In this document: piece after piece, positions 8,729 to 17,218 of the stretch
Numbering within the stretch: the stretch's first letter is position 1
How the letters are laid out: every line of letters starts with the position of its first letter
Source: Alkaliphilus oremlandii OhILAs
GTDB taxonomy: Bacteria > Bacillota > Clostridia > Peptostreptococcales > Natronincolaceae
Assembly (NCBI RefSeq): GCF_000018325.1
Contig: NC_009922.1
Location: 1,550,001 to 1,614,000 of the forward strand
DNA length: 64,000 nt
Reading direction: 5' to 3'
Notes under the pieces: generated by a model
What the model was told of the DNA's origin: nothing
What the model saw: the letters and a program-made list of their open reading frames with translations, nothing else
Databases searched by the model: none
Program-made: the position numbers and the translations under genes

Positions 8729-9736
8729 ATGAAAATTGTTATTGACGCAATGGGCGGAGATCATGCGCCCTTTGTGACAGTGGAAGGTGCTGTAGAGGCA
8801 GTTAAAAATTACGATATCCATATTATTTTAACTGGAAACCAGCCCCTCATAGAAAATGAATTAGTAAAATACGATTACCCCAAAGAGAGAATAGAAGTGA
8901 TTCATTGTAGCGAACAGATTACAAATGAAGATAAACCTGTAATTTCTATTCGAAGGAAAAAGGATTCTTCTATGGTGGTCGGATTAAAGTTAGTAAAGGA
9001 GAAAAAAGCGGATGCCATTATATCTGCTGGAAATTCAGGAGCTCTTTTAGCAGGTGGTCTATTGGTATTGGGAAGAATTAAAGGGATTGATAGACCGGCC
9101 TTAGCTCCAGTATACCCTACGGCAAAGGGTATTTCGGTTCTCGTAGATGCAGGAGCAAATGCTGAGTGTAAACCGAGAAATCTTCTAGAGTTCGGCATTA
9201 TGGGTAGTATTTATGCCGAAAAGGTACTTGAAATAAAAAATCCAAAGGTTTGTACTGTAAACATCGGAATCGAAGAAGAGAAAGGGACTGAGCTTGTAAA
9301 GGAAGCGTATCAACTTTGTAAAGAGGGCCCTTTTAATTTTCAAGGGAATGTAGAAGCCAGGGAAATACCGAATGGATATGCTGATGTCATTGTATGCGAT
9401 GGATTTACTGGCAACGTTATTTTAAAGCTTACGGAAGGTTTGGCTTCTTCTATTTTCTCCCTACTGAAGGAAGAGTTCCTTAAAAATACTTTTACAAAAA
9501 TAGGGGCTTTATTGCTGAAGCCAGGGCTGAAAAGCTTTAAGAAAAAGCTGGATTATACAGAGTATGGTGGAGCACCACTCTTAGGTGTGAAGGGTGTATT
9601 AATTAAAGCCCATGGTAGCTCCGATGGAAAAGCCATAAAGAATGCCGTAGGACAGGCAATTAAATTTATGGATAATAAGGTGTTGGAACATATTTCTGAA
9701 GGTGTTTCTAGCTTAGGAGATGATGAATTTGAATAG
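8729..9736 (+). CDS. plsX: Phosphate acyltransferase PlsX
   Basis: Makes acyl-phosphate from acyl-ACP, the donor used by PlsY for the first acylation of glycerol 3-phosphate; a peripheral membrane enzyme. It is 335 residues with the family start IDAMGGDHAP, the SAGNSGALLAGG segment and ANAECKP. It follows fapR by 11 bases with an AAGGAGG site, and its 3' end overlaps the fabH start by 17 bases. Gene order fapR-plsX-fab is the classic Firmicutes arrangement and couples phospholipid synthesis to fatty acid synthesis. Confidence 0.97.
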   Translation: MKIVIDAMGGDHAPFVTVEGAVEAVKNYDIHIILTGNQPLIENELVKYDYPKERIEVIHCSEQITNEDKPVISIRRKKDSSMVVGLKLVKEKKADAIISAGNSGALLAGGLLVLGRIKGIDRPALAPVYPTAKGISVLVDAGANAECKPRNLLEFGIMGSIYAEKVLEIKNPKVCTVNIGIEEEKGTELVKEAYQLCKEGPFNFQGNVEAREIPNGYADVIVCDGFTGNVILKLTEGLASSIFSLLKEEFLKNTFTKIGALLLKPGLKSFKKKLDYTEYGGAPLLGVKGVLIKAHGSSDGKAIKNAVGQAIKFMDNKVLEHISEGVSSLGDDEFE

Positions 9737-10724
9737 ATTGATATCAGTAGGGATTACAGGCACTGGAAGTTGCCTTCCAGAAAAGGAACTGACCAATTTT
9801 GATTTAGAAAAAATGGTGGATACATCGGATGAATGGATCGTCGCTAGAACTGGAATATCCAAAAGACGGATTTCAGACGACCGGACAGCAACTTCCGATT
9901 TGGCTACGGAAGCTGCTAGAAATGCTATGAAAGAAGCATCGCTCGTTGCAGAAGAAATCGACCTAATCATTGTGGCTACTGTGACCCCTGACCATGGATT
10001 TCCATCCACTGCATGTATCGTTCAGAAAAATCTCGGTGCCAGCAAAGCCGTTGCCTTCGATATTGAAGCAGCATGTTCAGGTTTCATTTATGGACTGACC
10101 ATAGGAGAACAGTTTATAAAAACTGGTTTATATAAAAATATATTGGTGATTGGTGCAGAAACCCTAAGTAAAATTGTAGACTGGAAAGACCGGAATACCT
10201 GTGTATTATTTGGAGATGGTGCTGGCGCAGTTGTATTGCAGCCTGTGAAAGAAGGTTATGGAATACTAGCCAGTAGTCTAGGTTCTGACGGTGCTAGTGG
10301 CGATTACCTTACGCAGCCAGCGGGAGGATCTCGAATACCGACAACCATGGATACCGTTCAAAATAATCTGCATTATGTAAAAATGGATGGAAGCGAAGTA
10401 TTTAAGTTTGCTGTGAGAATCATGGTAAAATCTGCATTGGAAACCATTGAAAAAAGTTGTCTTACCTTGGAAGAGGTAGACTATGTTATCCCTCACCAAG
10501 CCAATATTAGAATCATAGAAGCTGCAGCAAAAAAACTTAAATTAACAATGAATAAAGTGCACGTAAACTTAGATAAATATGGAAATATGTCGGCTGCATC
10601 TGTGCCAGTAGCTCTAGATGAAGCCGTTAAAGAAGGTAAAATAAAAGACGGGCAGATCATCACCTTAGTTGCTTTTGGTGGGGGCTTGACCTGGGGGTCC
10701 TCGGTAATCAGGTGGGGTAAATAA
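9720..10724 (+). CDS. fabH: 3-oxoacyl-ACP synthase III (KAS III)
   Basis: Starts fatty acid synthesis by condensing an acyl-CoA with malonyl-ACP. About 334 residues with the Cys-His-Asn triad visible: C119 in EAACSGFIYG, H259 in VIPHQANIR and N289 in GNMSAAS. The start is ambiguous. AGGAG (9715-9719) is directly against ATG 9720, three bases from ATG 9723 and nine bases from TTG 9729. The TTG would give the usual short N-terminus, so it may be the real start. It overlaps plsX, which implies coupled translation. Confidence 0.95.
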   Translation: MMNLNRLISVGITGTGSCLPEKELTNFDLEKMVDTSDEWIVARTGISKRRISDDRTATSDLATEAARNAMKEASLVAEEIDLIIVATVTPDHGFPSTACIVQKNLGASKAVAFDIEAACSGFIYGLTIGEQFIKTGLYKNILVIGAETLSKIVDWKDRNTCVLFGDGAGAVVLQPVKEGYGILASSLGSDGASGDYLTQPAGGSRIPTTMDTVQNNLHYVKMDGSEVFKFAVRIMVKSALETIEKSCLTLEEVDYVIPHQANIRIIEAAAKKLKLTMNKVHVNLDKYGNMSAASVPVALDEAVKEGKIKDGQIITLVAFGGGLTWGSSVIRWGK

Positions 10725-10779
10725 AGTCGAAAGTAGGTTTTCATGAAAGTAAAATATAGGATGTATTGGAGGTGGATTT

Positions 10780-11730
10780 ATGTTTAAAACTAGAATTTCT
10801 GAACTGTTAAATATTCAATATCCCATATTACAGGGTGGAATGGCTTGGGTTGCTACGTCTCAATTAGCGGCTGCTGTTTCTGAAGCAGGTGGCCTCGGCA
10901 TTCTAGGTGCAGGAAATGCTCCTGCTGAAATTATAGAAAAAGAAATTTTAAAGGTAAAGAAGCAGACTAATAAACCCTTTGGTGTCAATATCATGTTGTT
11001 ATCTCCCTTTGTTGACGAGGTTGTGGACGTTGTTTGTAAGCATAATGTTCCGGTCGTGACGACAGGTGCAGGAAATCCTGGAAAATTCATGGAGAAATTT
11101 AAAGAAAAAGGCATCAAAGTAATTCCTGTAGTCCCATCTGTTGCACTGGCCAAAAGGATGGAAAGCTTAGGTGCAGATGCTGTAATTGTAGAAGGAACAG
11201 AAGCGGGAGGTCATGTGGGAGAACTAACAACCATGGTGCTAACACCACAAATCGTAGATGCTATCCACATTCCGGTAATTGCAGCTGGAGGAATCGCTGA
11301 TGGGAGAGGGTTTTTGGCAGCTTTGTCCCTAGGAGCAGAAGGGGTACAAATGGGTACAAGATTCATTTGTGCTGAAGAATGTATTGCTCATAATAATTAT
11401 AAAAATATGGTTATTAAAGCGAAGGATAGAGATGCCATCGTCACAGCAAGATCCACAGGCCATCCAGTAAGGGTTTTAAAAAATAAATTCGCTAAAGAAT
11501 TTATTCATCTGGAAAAAGTCGGTTTGCCTCCAGAAGAAATTGAAAAATTAGGTGAAGGGAAACTAAAAATCGCTGTAATCGATGGTGAAGTAGATAACGG
11601 TTCCGTAATGGCTGGTCAGATTGCAGGGATGGTTTCAAAAATTCAACCTTGTAAAGAAATTATAGAAGAAATCATCTTTGAAGCAGATCAACAATTGTCT
11701 TTATTGGGCAATTTCTGCAGGGAGGCTTAA
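10780..11730 (+). CDS. fabK: Enoyl-ACP reductase II (FMN-dependent)
   Basis: Reduces enoyl-ACP in the last step of each elongation cycle. FabK is an FMN TIM-barrel enzyme unrelated to FabI and insensitive to triclosan. It is 316 residues, starting ILQGGMAWVATSQLAAAVS, with VEGTEAGGHVGE, IAAGGIADGRGF and MGTRFICAEEC, all typical of the FabK/nitronate monooxygenase-like family. Its place between fabH and fabD makes the FabK reading much more likely than nitronate monooxygenase. No fabI is seen here. GGAGGTGG precedes the ATG. Confidence 0.94.
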   Translation: MFKTRISELLNIQYPILQGGMAWVATSQLAAAVSEAGGLGILGAGNAPAEIIEKEILKVKKQTNKPFGVNIMLLSPFVDEVVDVVCKHNVPVVTTGAGNPGKFMEKFKEKGIKVIPVVPSVALAKRMESLGADAVIVEGTEAGGHVGELTTMVLTPQIVDAIHIPVIAAGGIADGRGFLAALSLGAEGVQMGTRFICAEECIAHNNYKNMVIKAKDRDAIVTARSTGHPVRVLKNKFAKEFIHLEKVGLPPEEIEKLGEGKLKIAVIDGEVDNGSVMAGQIAGMVSKIQPCKEIIEEIIFEADQQLSLLGNFCREA

Positions 11731-11733
11731 ATT

Positions 11734-12684
11734 ATGAAGAATGTTGCATTTGTTTTCCCAGGGCAAGGCGCACAATATGTAGGAATGGGCAAAGATTTTG
11801 TAGAACATTTTCGTATTTCAAAAGAGATTTTTCTAGAATCTAGCGATGCAATCCATTTAGACGTTGAAAAACTATGCTTTGAAGGACCCGAAAACGAATT
11901 GATGAAAACAGAAAATACGCAGCCTGCCATCCTTACCACTTCTGTTGCCATATTGAAGGTATTAGAAAGTGAAGGTTTCGATTGTAGCATGACTGCTGGA
12001 TTAAGTTTAGGAGAGTATACCTCCTTAGTAAAATCCAATGTGATTACATTTAAAGACGCAGTTCAATTAGTAAAAAAAAGAGGGAAATATATGCAGGATG
12101 AAGTTCCTGAGGGAGTGGGTACGATGGCTGCAATTTTAGGATTGGATCGAGAGCCATTGGAAAGCTGTTTAGAAAAAGCAAAGATAAATGGAATTGTAGA
12201 GATAGCAAACTACAATAGTCCAGGGCAGATCGTTATTTCTGGAGAAGTGAAGGCCGTAGAAATGGCAGTGGATTTAGCCCGCGAAGCTGGTGCTAAAAAA
12301 GCGGTGATACTGCCTGTCAGTGCACCTTTTCATTGTAGCTTATTGAAGGGTGCAGGCGTGAAGCTGAAAAAGGATTTGGAACTATTAAAAATTAACGATC
12401 CACAAGTTCCTGTTGTGACCAATGTAGAGGCGAAAATTCTGACCTCTAGATTCAAAGTGATCCCTTCCTTAGTAGAGCAGATTAGTAAATCTGTACTATG
12501 GGAAGACTCAATTTCCATGATGATCAATGAAGGAATAGAAAATTTCATAGAAATTGGTCCTGGCAAAGCCTTAGGCTCCTTTATAAAGAAAATAGCCAAA
12601 ATAAAAGGGAAAAAAGTAAATGCTTTCAGTATAGAAGATGTTCAAGGTTTTAAAGAATTAATAAAAACAGAAATGGGGGTGTAA
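11734..12684 (+). CDS. fabD: Malonyl-CoA:ACP transacylase
   Basis: Loads malonyl groups from CoA onto acyl carrier protein. It is 316 residues with FPGQGAQYVGMG near the N-terminus. The nucleophile is S91 in GLSLGEYTS (GxSxG, where Leu replaces the more usual His before Ser) and H200 is in PVSAPFH. NSPGQIVISG is also conserved. It starts three bases after the fabK stop with GGGAGG inside the fabK end, so translation is tightly coupled. Confidence 0.96.
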   Translation: MKNVAFVFPGQGAQYVGMGKDFVEHFRISKEIFLESSDAIHLDVEKLCFEGPENELMKTENTQPAILTTSVAILKVLESEGFDCSMTAGLSLGEYTSLVKSNVITFKDAVQLVKKRGKYMQDEVPEGVGTMAAILGLDREPLESCLEKAKINGIVEIANYNSPGQIVISGEVKAVEMAVDLAREAGAKKAVILPVSAPFHCSLLKGAGVKLKKDLELLKINDPQVPVVTNVEAKILTSRFKVIPSLVEQISKSVLWEDSISMMINEGIENFIEIGPGKALGSFIKKIAKIKGKKVNAFSIEDVQGFKELIKTEMGV

Positions 12685-12686
12685 TT

Positions 12687-13430
12687 TTGAACTTATCAGG
12701 TAAAACAGCTTTAGTAACTGGAGGATCTAGAGGTATCGGTCGCTCCATAGCATTGGCACTTGCAAGCCAAGGCGCCAATGTGATTATCAACTATACCAGC
12801 AATGAACAAAGCGCATTGGAGGTTGTAGAAGAAATAAAGAAATTTAATGTTCAGGCACTAGCAGTGAAGGCTAATATTTCAAGTGCAGAAGAAGTTCAGT
12901 TCATGATGAACAAAATAGAAGAAGTATTTACTGAAATCCACATCCTGGTAAACAATGCAGGAATTACGAGGGATAATCTGCTCATCAAAATGAAAGAGGA
13001 AGATTGGGACCAAGTGATGGACATCAATTTAAAGGGAGCATTCCTTTGCACAAAAGCAGTAGCTAGAAAGATGATCAAACAGAAATATGGCAGGATTATC
13101 AATTTAGCATCTGTTGTAGGGATTGTAGGAAATCCAGGACAAGGAAACTACTGTGCTTCTAAGGCTGGAATCATAGGCTTCACAAAGTCCATTGCAAAAG
13201 AAATCGCAGGCAAAAATATTACGGTTAATGCTATTGCGCCTGGATTTATAGATACAGATATGACCATGGCCCTTCCAGAGAAGGTAAGGGACACCATGCT
13301 GGAGGTAATTCCGATGAAAAGATACGGACTTCCAGAGGATATTGCGAACTTGGCTGTATTCTTGAGCAGTGACCATGCCAGCTATATTACGGGTCAGGTG
13401 ATCAATGTAGATGGCGGCATGGCAATGTAA
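12687..13430 (+). CDS. fabG: 3-oxoacyl-ACP reductase
   Basis: NADPH-dependent short-chain dehydrogenase that reduces 3-ketoacyl-ACP. It is 247 residues with the cofactor motif TGGSRGIG, NNAGITRDNL, and catalytic residues N114, S142, Y155 and K159 (YCASK). The start is a TTG at 12687, two bases after the fabD stop, with GGGGGTG as ribosome site. The C-terminus ends in a typical GQVINVDGGMAM. Confidence 0.96.
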   Translation: MNLSGKTALVTGGSRGIGRSIALALASQGANVIINYTSNEQSALEVVEEIKKFNVQALAVKANISSAEEVQFMMNKIEEVFTEIHILVNNAGITRDNLLIKMKEEDWDQVMDINLKGAFLCTKAVARKMIKQKYGRIINLASVVGIVGNPGQGNYCASKAGIIGFTKSIAKEIAGKNITVNAIAPGFIDTDMTMALPEKVRDTMLEVIPMKRYGLPEDIANLAVFLSSDHASYITGQVINVDGGMAM

Positions 13431-13436
13431 TCAAAA

Positions 13437-13469
13437 ATAAAATTTGCTCGTTATTCTCGCAAATTTTAT
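13437..13469 (+). promoter_or_regulatory. Hairpin between fabG and acpP
   Basis: A perfect 11-bp stem (13437-13447 with 13459-13469) around an 11-base loop, seven bases after the fabG stop. There is no T run after it, so it looks like an RNA processing or stability element, or a weak attenuator, rather than a terminator. It could help set the high acpP mRNA level relative to the enzymes. Confidence 0.5.
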
Positions 13470-13545
13470 GTCGCACTCAACTTTAGGTAGGGCATAAAGC
13501 TTCAAGTACTCAAAATAAATTATAAATAATTAGGAGGAAATGAAT

Positions 13546-13776
13546 ATGACATTCGAAAAAGTAGTAAACATTATTGTGGATCAATTAGGTGTAGAAGATA
13601 GCAGTGCAATTAGCAGAGAGACCTCTTTGATGAAGGATTTAGAGGCAGATTCTTTAGATGCTGTTGAAATCATCATGGGAATCGAAGATGAATTTGGAAT
13701 AGAAGTACCAGATGAAGAAGCGAGTAAGTTTAAGAACATAGGCGATATTGTGGATTATGTAGAGGCAAACAAATAA
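13546..13776 (+). CDS. acpP: Acyl carrier protein
   Basis: Carries growing acyl chains on a 4'-phosphopantetheine attached to S36 in EADSLDAVEI. It is a 76-residue acidic protein with the standard four-helix pattern. AGGAGG (13532-13537) is eight bases from ATG 13546 but only two from the in-frame ATG 13540, so the later start is chosen. It lies between fabG and fabF, the usual place. Confidence 0.97.
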   Translation: MTFEKVVNIIVDQLGVEDSSAISRETSLMKDLEADSLDAVEIIMGIEDEFGIEVPDEEASKFKNIGDIVDYVEANK

Positions 13777-13816
13777 AGCAAACAATGGCTTTGATTTGCA
13801 ATAGGGAAGGTGAAAT

Positions 13817-15055
13817 ATGAAAAGAAGAGTCGTTATAACAGGGATGGGATGTATTACCCCAATCGGCAGTAGTATAGATAAATTTTGGGATTCTTTAATC
13901 AAAGGTGTTTCAGGAATCAGCAACATCACCAGATTTGATACAACGGATTTCCCTACGCAGATTGCAGGTGAGGTAAAAGATTTTTGTCCAGAAGAATATA
14001 TTGAAAAAAGAGAAGTAAAAAGGATGGATAGATTTAGCCAATTTGCAGTTGCTGCTTCAAAGATGGCAGTTGCAGATGGAAATTTAGATCTGGATGCCAT
14101 TGATAAAAATAGATTCGGTGTGATTCTGGGCTCTGGAATTGGCGGCATGGAAACCATGGAGGAGCAGAGCAAGAAATTACTAGAGAAGGGTCCTGGTAGA
14201 ATTAGTCCGTTTTTCATTCCGATGATGATATCCAATATGGGCTCTAGCCAGATATCCATTGCTCTTGGAGCAAAAGGGCCGAATCAAACGGTCGTTACGG
14301 CTTGTGCCTCTGCTACCAATGCAATTGGTGAAGCCTTTAGAACCATTCAAAACTCAGATGCGGACATTATGATTACAGGTGGTACAGAGGCTTCTATCAC
14401 ACCGCTTTCCATTGCAGGATTTTGTTCCATGAAAGCCATGTCCACAAGAAATGAAGATCCTACAAAAGCCAGTAGACCATTTGATGCCAATAGAGATGGC
14501 TTCGTAATGGGGGAGGGTGCAGGGATACTGTTAATAGAAGAACTGAGTCACGCGCTGAAAAGAGATGCTAGAATCTATGGAGAGATTGTGGGATACGGCA
14601 CGACTTCCGACGCTTATCATATTACATCACCTTCGCCAAATGGGGAAGGTGGCGCAAGAGCTATGTCAAAGGCTTTGCAGGATGCTGATATAACCTATGA
14701 AAAAATAGACTATATCAATGCCCATGGAACCAGCACACCTTATAACGATGAGTTTGAAACAGCAGCTATTAAAGACGTATTTAAAGAACATGCCTATAAA
14801 TTAGTGATGAACTCTACAAAGTCCATGACAGGCCACCTATTGGGTGCTGCAGGAGCCGTAGAAGCGATTGCTTGCATCCTATCGATTAACAAGAGTATGG
14901 TCCATCCTACCATCAATTATGAAACGCCAGATCCAAAATGTGACTTAGATTACGTTCCAAATAAAGCAAGGACACTTAATATAGACTATGCACTTTCTAA
15001 TTCATTGGGATTCGGTGGGCATAATGCAACGATTATTTTTAAAAAATACGAATAG
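13817..15055 (+). CDS. fabF: 3-oxoacyl-ACP synthase II (KAS II)
   Basis: Condenses acyl-ACP with malonyl-ACP in the elongation rounds. It is 412 residues with nucleophile C163 in VVTACASATNAIGEA, the first His in NAHGTSTPYNDEFE, and the second in KSMTGHLLGAAGA. It is the only elongating ketosynthase in the window. It closes the fab operon at a strong terminator. No fabZ dehydratase or acetyl-CoA carboxylase genes are in this cluster, so they must be elsewhere. Confidence 0.97.
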   Translation: MKRRVVITGMGCITPIGSSIDKFWDSLIKGVSGISNITRFDTTDFPTQIAGEVKDFCPEEYIEKREVKRMDRFSQFAVAASKMAVADGNLDLDAIDKNRFGVILGSGIGGMETMEEQSKKLLEKGPGRISPFFIPMMISNMGSSQISIALGAKGPNQTVVTACASATNAIGEAFRTIQNSDADIMITGGTEASITPLSIAGFCSMKAMSTRNEDPTKASRPFDANRDGFVMGEGAGILLIEELSHALKRDARIYGEIVGYGTTSDAYHITSPSPNGEGGARAMSKALQDADITYEKIDYINAHGTSTPYNDEFETAAIKDVFKEHAYKLVMNSTKSMTGHLLGAAGAVEAIACILSINKSMVHPTINYETPDPKCDLDYVPNKARTLNIDYALSNSLGFGGHNATIIFKKYE

Positions 15056-15073
15056 TTTTAAGCGTATGTACTC

Positions 15074-15108
15074 AATATAGGAAGAAAACAATCTTCCTAT
15101 ATTTTTTT
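15074..15108 (+). terminator. Terminator of the fab operon
   Basis: An 11-bp perfect stem AATATAGGAAG (15074-15084) with CTTCCTATATT (15093-15103), then a run of T to 15108. Confidence 0.88.
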
Positions 15109-15110
15109 AT

Positions 15111-15229
15111 GACCTAACCCAATTTATGCGACTGAAAGGAGTAATAAATTGATGGTAGGTCAAACGCAACGAACACCAAATTTGCACGACCGGAGGAAGT
15201 GAACAAATTTGAGTTGTGAGACTGCGAAA
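15111..15229. repeat. Tandem structured repeat, copy 1
   Basis: First copy of a 115-bp unit (copy proper 15115-15229). Hairpin A: CAATTTAT (15120-15127) with ATAAATTG (15144-15151), loop containing GACTGAAAGGAGT. It is extended by outer pairs GACCTA (15111-15116) with TAGGTC (15156-15161). Hairpin B: CAAATTTG (15177-15184) with CAAATTTG (15204-15211), loop containing CGACCGGAGGAAG (15187-15199). A short reading frame at 15152-15202 starts after AAAGGAG, but its sequence is not kept in copy 2. Confidence 0.8.
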
Positions 15230-15342
15230 TAACCCAATTTATGCGACTGAAAGGAGTAATAAATTGATGGTAGGTCAAAGGCAACGAATGCCAATTTCAT
15301 CGACCGGAGGAAGAATGAAATTGTGCAATGAGATTACGAAAT
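15230..15342. repeat. Tandem structured repeat, copy 2
   Basis: Second copy. The first 50 bases are identical to copy 1, including hairpin A (15235-15242 with 15259-15266). Hairpin B has a different stem, CAATTTCAT (15292-15300) with ATGAAATTG (15315-15323), yet pairs perfectly and keeps the 13-base loop CGACCGGAGGAAG (15301-15313). The change of both arms together supports selection on structure. A 36-codon frame (15267-15377) runs through it but overlaps the rnc promoter and is not trusted. Together the two copies fill most of the 350-base space between fabF and rnc. Confidence 0.8.
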
Positions 15343-15346
15343 GTTT

Positions 15347-15375
15347 TTGCAAACAAGAGAAGAACATAGTACAAT
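15347..15375 (+). promoter_or_regulatory. Promoter of rnc
   Basis: TTGCAA (15347-15352), 17 bp, TACAAT (15370-15375), with the rnc start about 30 bases on. It begins just after the second repeat, so the repeats would be upstream of, not inside, the rnc transcript from this promoter. Confidence 0.65.
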
Positions 15376-15405
15376 AAAATAAATCGATGAATACGGAGGG
15401 AAAAT

Positions 15406-16131
15406 ATGAAGCTAGAGTATAACCGCATGGAGCAGATCAAAGAGTTTCAAAAAATAATAGGGTATCAATTTAAGAATTTAAGTATCATCAACGAAGCCTT
15501 GACCCATAGTTCCTATACCAATGAATATAGAAAAAAACAAGTTCAAAATAATGAGCGGCTTGAATTTTTAGGAGATTCAGTTTTAGGAATTGTAGTGAGC
15601 GAGTATATCTATTTAAAGTATAAGGATCTCCCAGAAGGAGAATTAACGAAAATTAGAGCCAATGTTGTATGTGAACCCTCCTTGGGGAATCAAGCAAAAG
15701 AAATTAAGCTTGGTCAGTATTTACTACTTGGCAAAGGCGAAGAGGCAACGGGGGGAAGGGATAGAGTATCTATATTGGCAGATGCTTTTGAAGCTGTCAT
15801 AGGAGCATTGTATCTAGATGGTGGAATTGCAGTAGCTGGCAAGTTTATATTGGACATGCTGACCCGCAGTATAGAGTTAGCTATTGAAGGGAATCTTTTT
15901 AGAGATTATAAAACAGACTTACAAGAGATATTGCAAAGCAAGTACGATGAGAAGATCAGTTATAAAGTCGTTAGTGAAGTTGGTCCAGACCACAACAAGA
16001 CCTTTGAGGTGGAGATTTTATTAGGAGAGAAATCTCTTGGAATGGGAGAAGGCAAAAGTAAAAAGGAAGCGGAGCAAAGGGCTGCTAAAAGTGCTTTAAA
16101 GAAGGTGGAATTAGAACATGGAAAAAGGTAA
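15406..16131 (+). CDS. rnc: Ribonuclease III
   Basis: Cuts double-stranded RNA, matures rRNA precursors and controls some mRNAs. It is 241 residues with the signature NERLEFLGDSVLG (49-61) carrying the catalytic acidic residues, a second acidic site in LADAFEAVIGALYLDGG, and a C-terminal double-stranded RNA binding domain (about 160-235, KSKKEAEQRAAKSAL). GGAGGG sits five bases before the ATG. Its end overlaps the next gene by 14 bases. rnc-smc-ftsY order is standard in Firmicutes. Confidence 0.97.
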   Translation: MKLEYNRMEQIKEFQKIIGYQFKNLSIINEALTHSSYTNEYRKKQVQNNERLEFLGDSVLGIVVSEYIYLKYKDLPEGELTKIRANVVCEPSLGNQAKEIKLGQYLLLGKGEEATGGRDRVSILADAFEAVIGALYLDGGIAVAGKFILDMLTRSIELAIEGNLFRDYKTDLQEILQSKYDEKISYKVVSEVGPDHNKTFEVEILLGEKSLGMGEGKSKKEAEQRAAKSALKKVELEHGKR

Positions 16132-17146
16132 AATCATTATTCCTATATTTATTCCTCATAGGGGATGCCCCCATGATTGTAGCTTTTGCAATCAAAAAAA
16201 GATAGCAGGTATAGGGACTGATGTAACAGCGGAACAGGTCTTAGAAATTATAGAAGCGCAGTTGGAACATTTGAAAGATGTGAACCGACCCAAAGAAATC
16301 GCTTTTTATGGTGGAAGTTTTACAGGATTACCCTATGAACAGCAGCGCCAGCTTTTAGCCATGGCCTACGAGAAAAAGAAGCTGAATTTCATTCAAGATA
16401 TTAGAATTTCTACTAGACCAGATTATATTAATGAAGAAATACTCCAGTTACTAGGAAGCTATGGCGTATCTATAATTGAATTAGGTGTGCAATCTACGGA
16501 TCCTACTGTCTTAGAATTAAATAATAGAGGTCATTCCAAAGAAGATGTATATCGAGCTGCAGCTTTAATAAAAAAGCAAAACATCCAGTTGGGGCTTCAA
16601 ATGATGGTAGGTTTATATGGAGATACCAAGGAAAAAATGTTACGGACAGCACGAGATATTATTGATTGTACACCTGATTTCGTTAGAATCTATCCAACAA
16701 TTATTATACAGGATACTTTGCTGGAAAAATTATATCGAGAAGGTAAATATAAGCCGATCAGTCTAGATGAGGCTGTTTACTTATGCAAAGAATTAGTTTT
16801 AGAATTCGATCAATACCAAATACCGATTATTCGATTGGGGTTACAGGCAACGGAGGAAATTACCATCGGTAAGAGCATTATTGCAGGTCCCTATCATCCT
16901 GCATTTCGAGAGCTTGTAGAAACAGAAATCTATAAAGATAGAATAGAATACAAGATGAGCCTATATAAAGGAATCGAAGGAAAAATCTTAAAAATATATT
17001 GCAATACAACTGAATGCTCTAAAGTCGCTGGATACAGCCAAAAAAATAAGAACTACTTCAAAGATAAATTTAATTTGAAGGGCATAAAAATTTTCGGTGT
17101 CGATCGTATTCCTTCTGGAGAAGTAGATATAGAGATCTTCCTGTAA
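16118..17146 (+). CDS. Radical SAM protein, Elp3-like without acetyltransferase domain
   Basis: A 342-residue radical SAM enzyme with the iron-sulfur motif C17-x3-C21-x2-C24 (CPHDCSFC) and the GSFTGLP and LGVQSTDPTVL segments shared with the catalytic half of Elp3. The lysine acetyltransferase domain of true Elp3 is absent. The substrate is unknown; tRNA modification is a guess from family resemblance. It overlaps rnc by 14 bases and precedes smc by 72, so it belongs to the same transcript. Clostridia commonly carry this gene between rnc and smc. Confidence 0.85.
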   Translation: MEKGKIIIPIFIPHRGCPHDCSFCNQKKIAGIGTDVTAEQVLEIIEAQLEHLKDVNRPKEIAFYGGSFTGLPYEQQRQLLAMAYEKKKLNFIQDIRISTRPDYINEEILQLLGSYGVSIIELGVQSTDPTVLELNNRGHSKEDVYRAAALIKKQNIQLGLQMMVGLYGDTKEKMLRTARDIIDCTPDFVRIYPTIIIQDTLLEKLYREGKYKPISLDEAVYLCKELVLEFDQYQIPIIRLGLQATEEITIGKSIIAGPYHPAFRELVETEIYKDRIEYKMSLYKGIEGKILKIYCNTTECSKVAGYSQKNKNYFKDKFNLKGIKIFGVDRIPSGEVDIEIFL

Positions 17147-17218
17147 TTATGATAGAATGATACTGCATTGAAAATATAAAGATTTCCTGTAGATGACTGT
17201 GTTTGAGGGGGAGTATAT

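Noticed and set aside
15115..15342. Repeat pair as a CRISPR or mobile element remnant
   Set aside because: Only two abutting 115-bp units, with no spacers, cas genes, transposase or target-site duplication.
15152..15377. Short reading frames with good ribosome sites inside the tandem repeats (15152-15202 and 15267-15377)
   Set aside because: The protein sequences differ between copies while RNA pairing is kept, and the second runs through the rnc promoter. RNA structure explains the conservation better.
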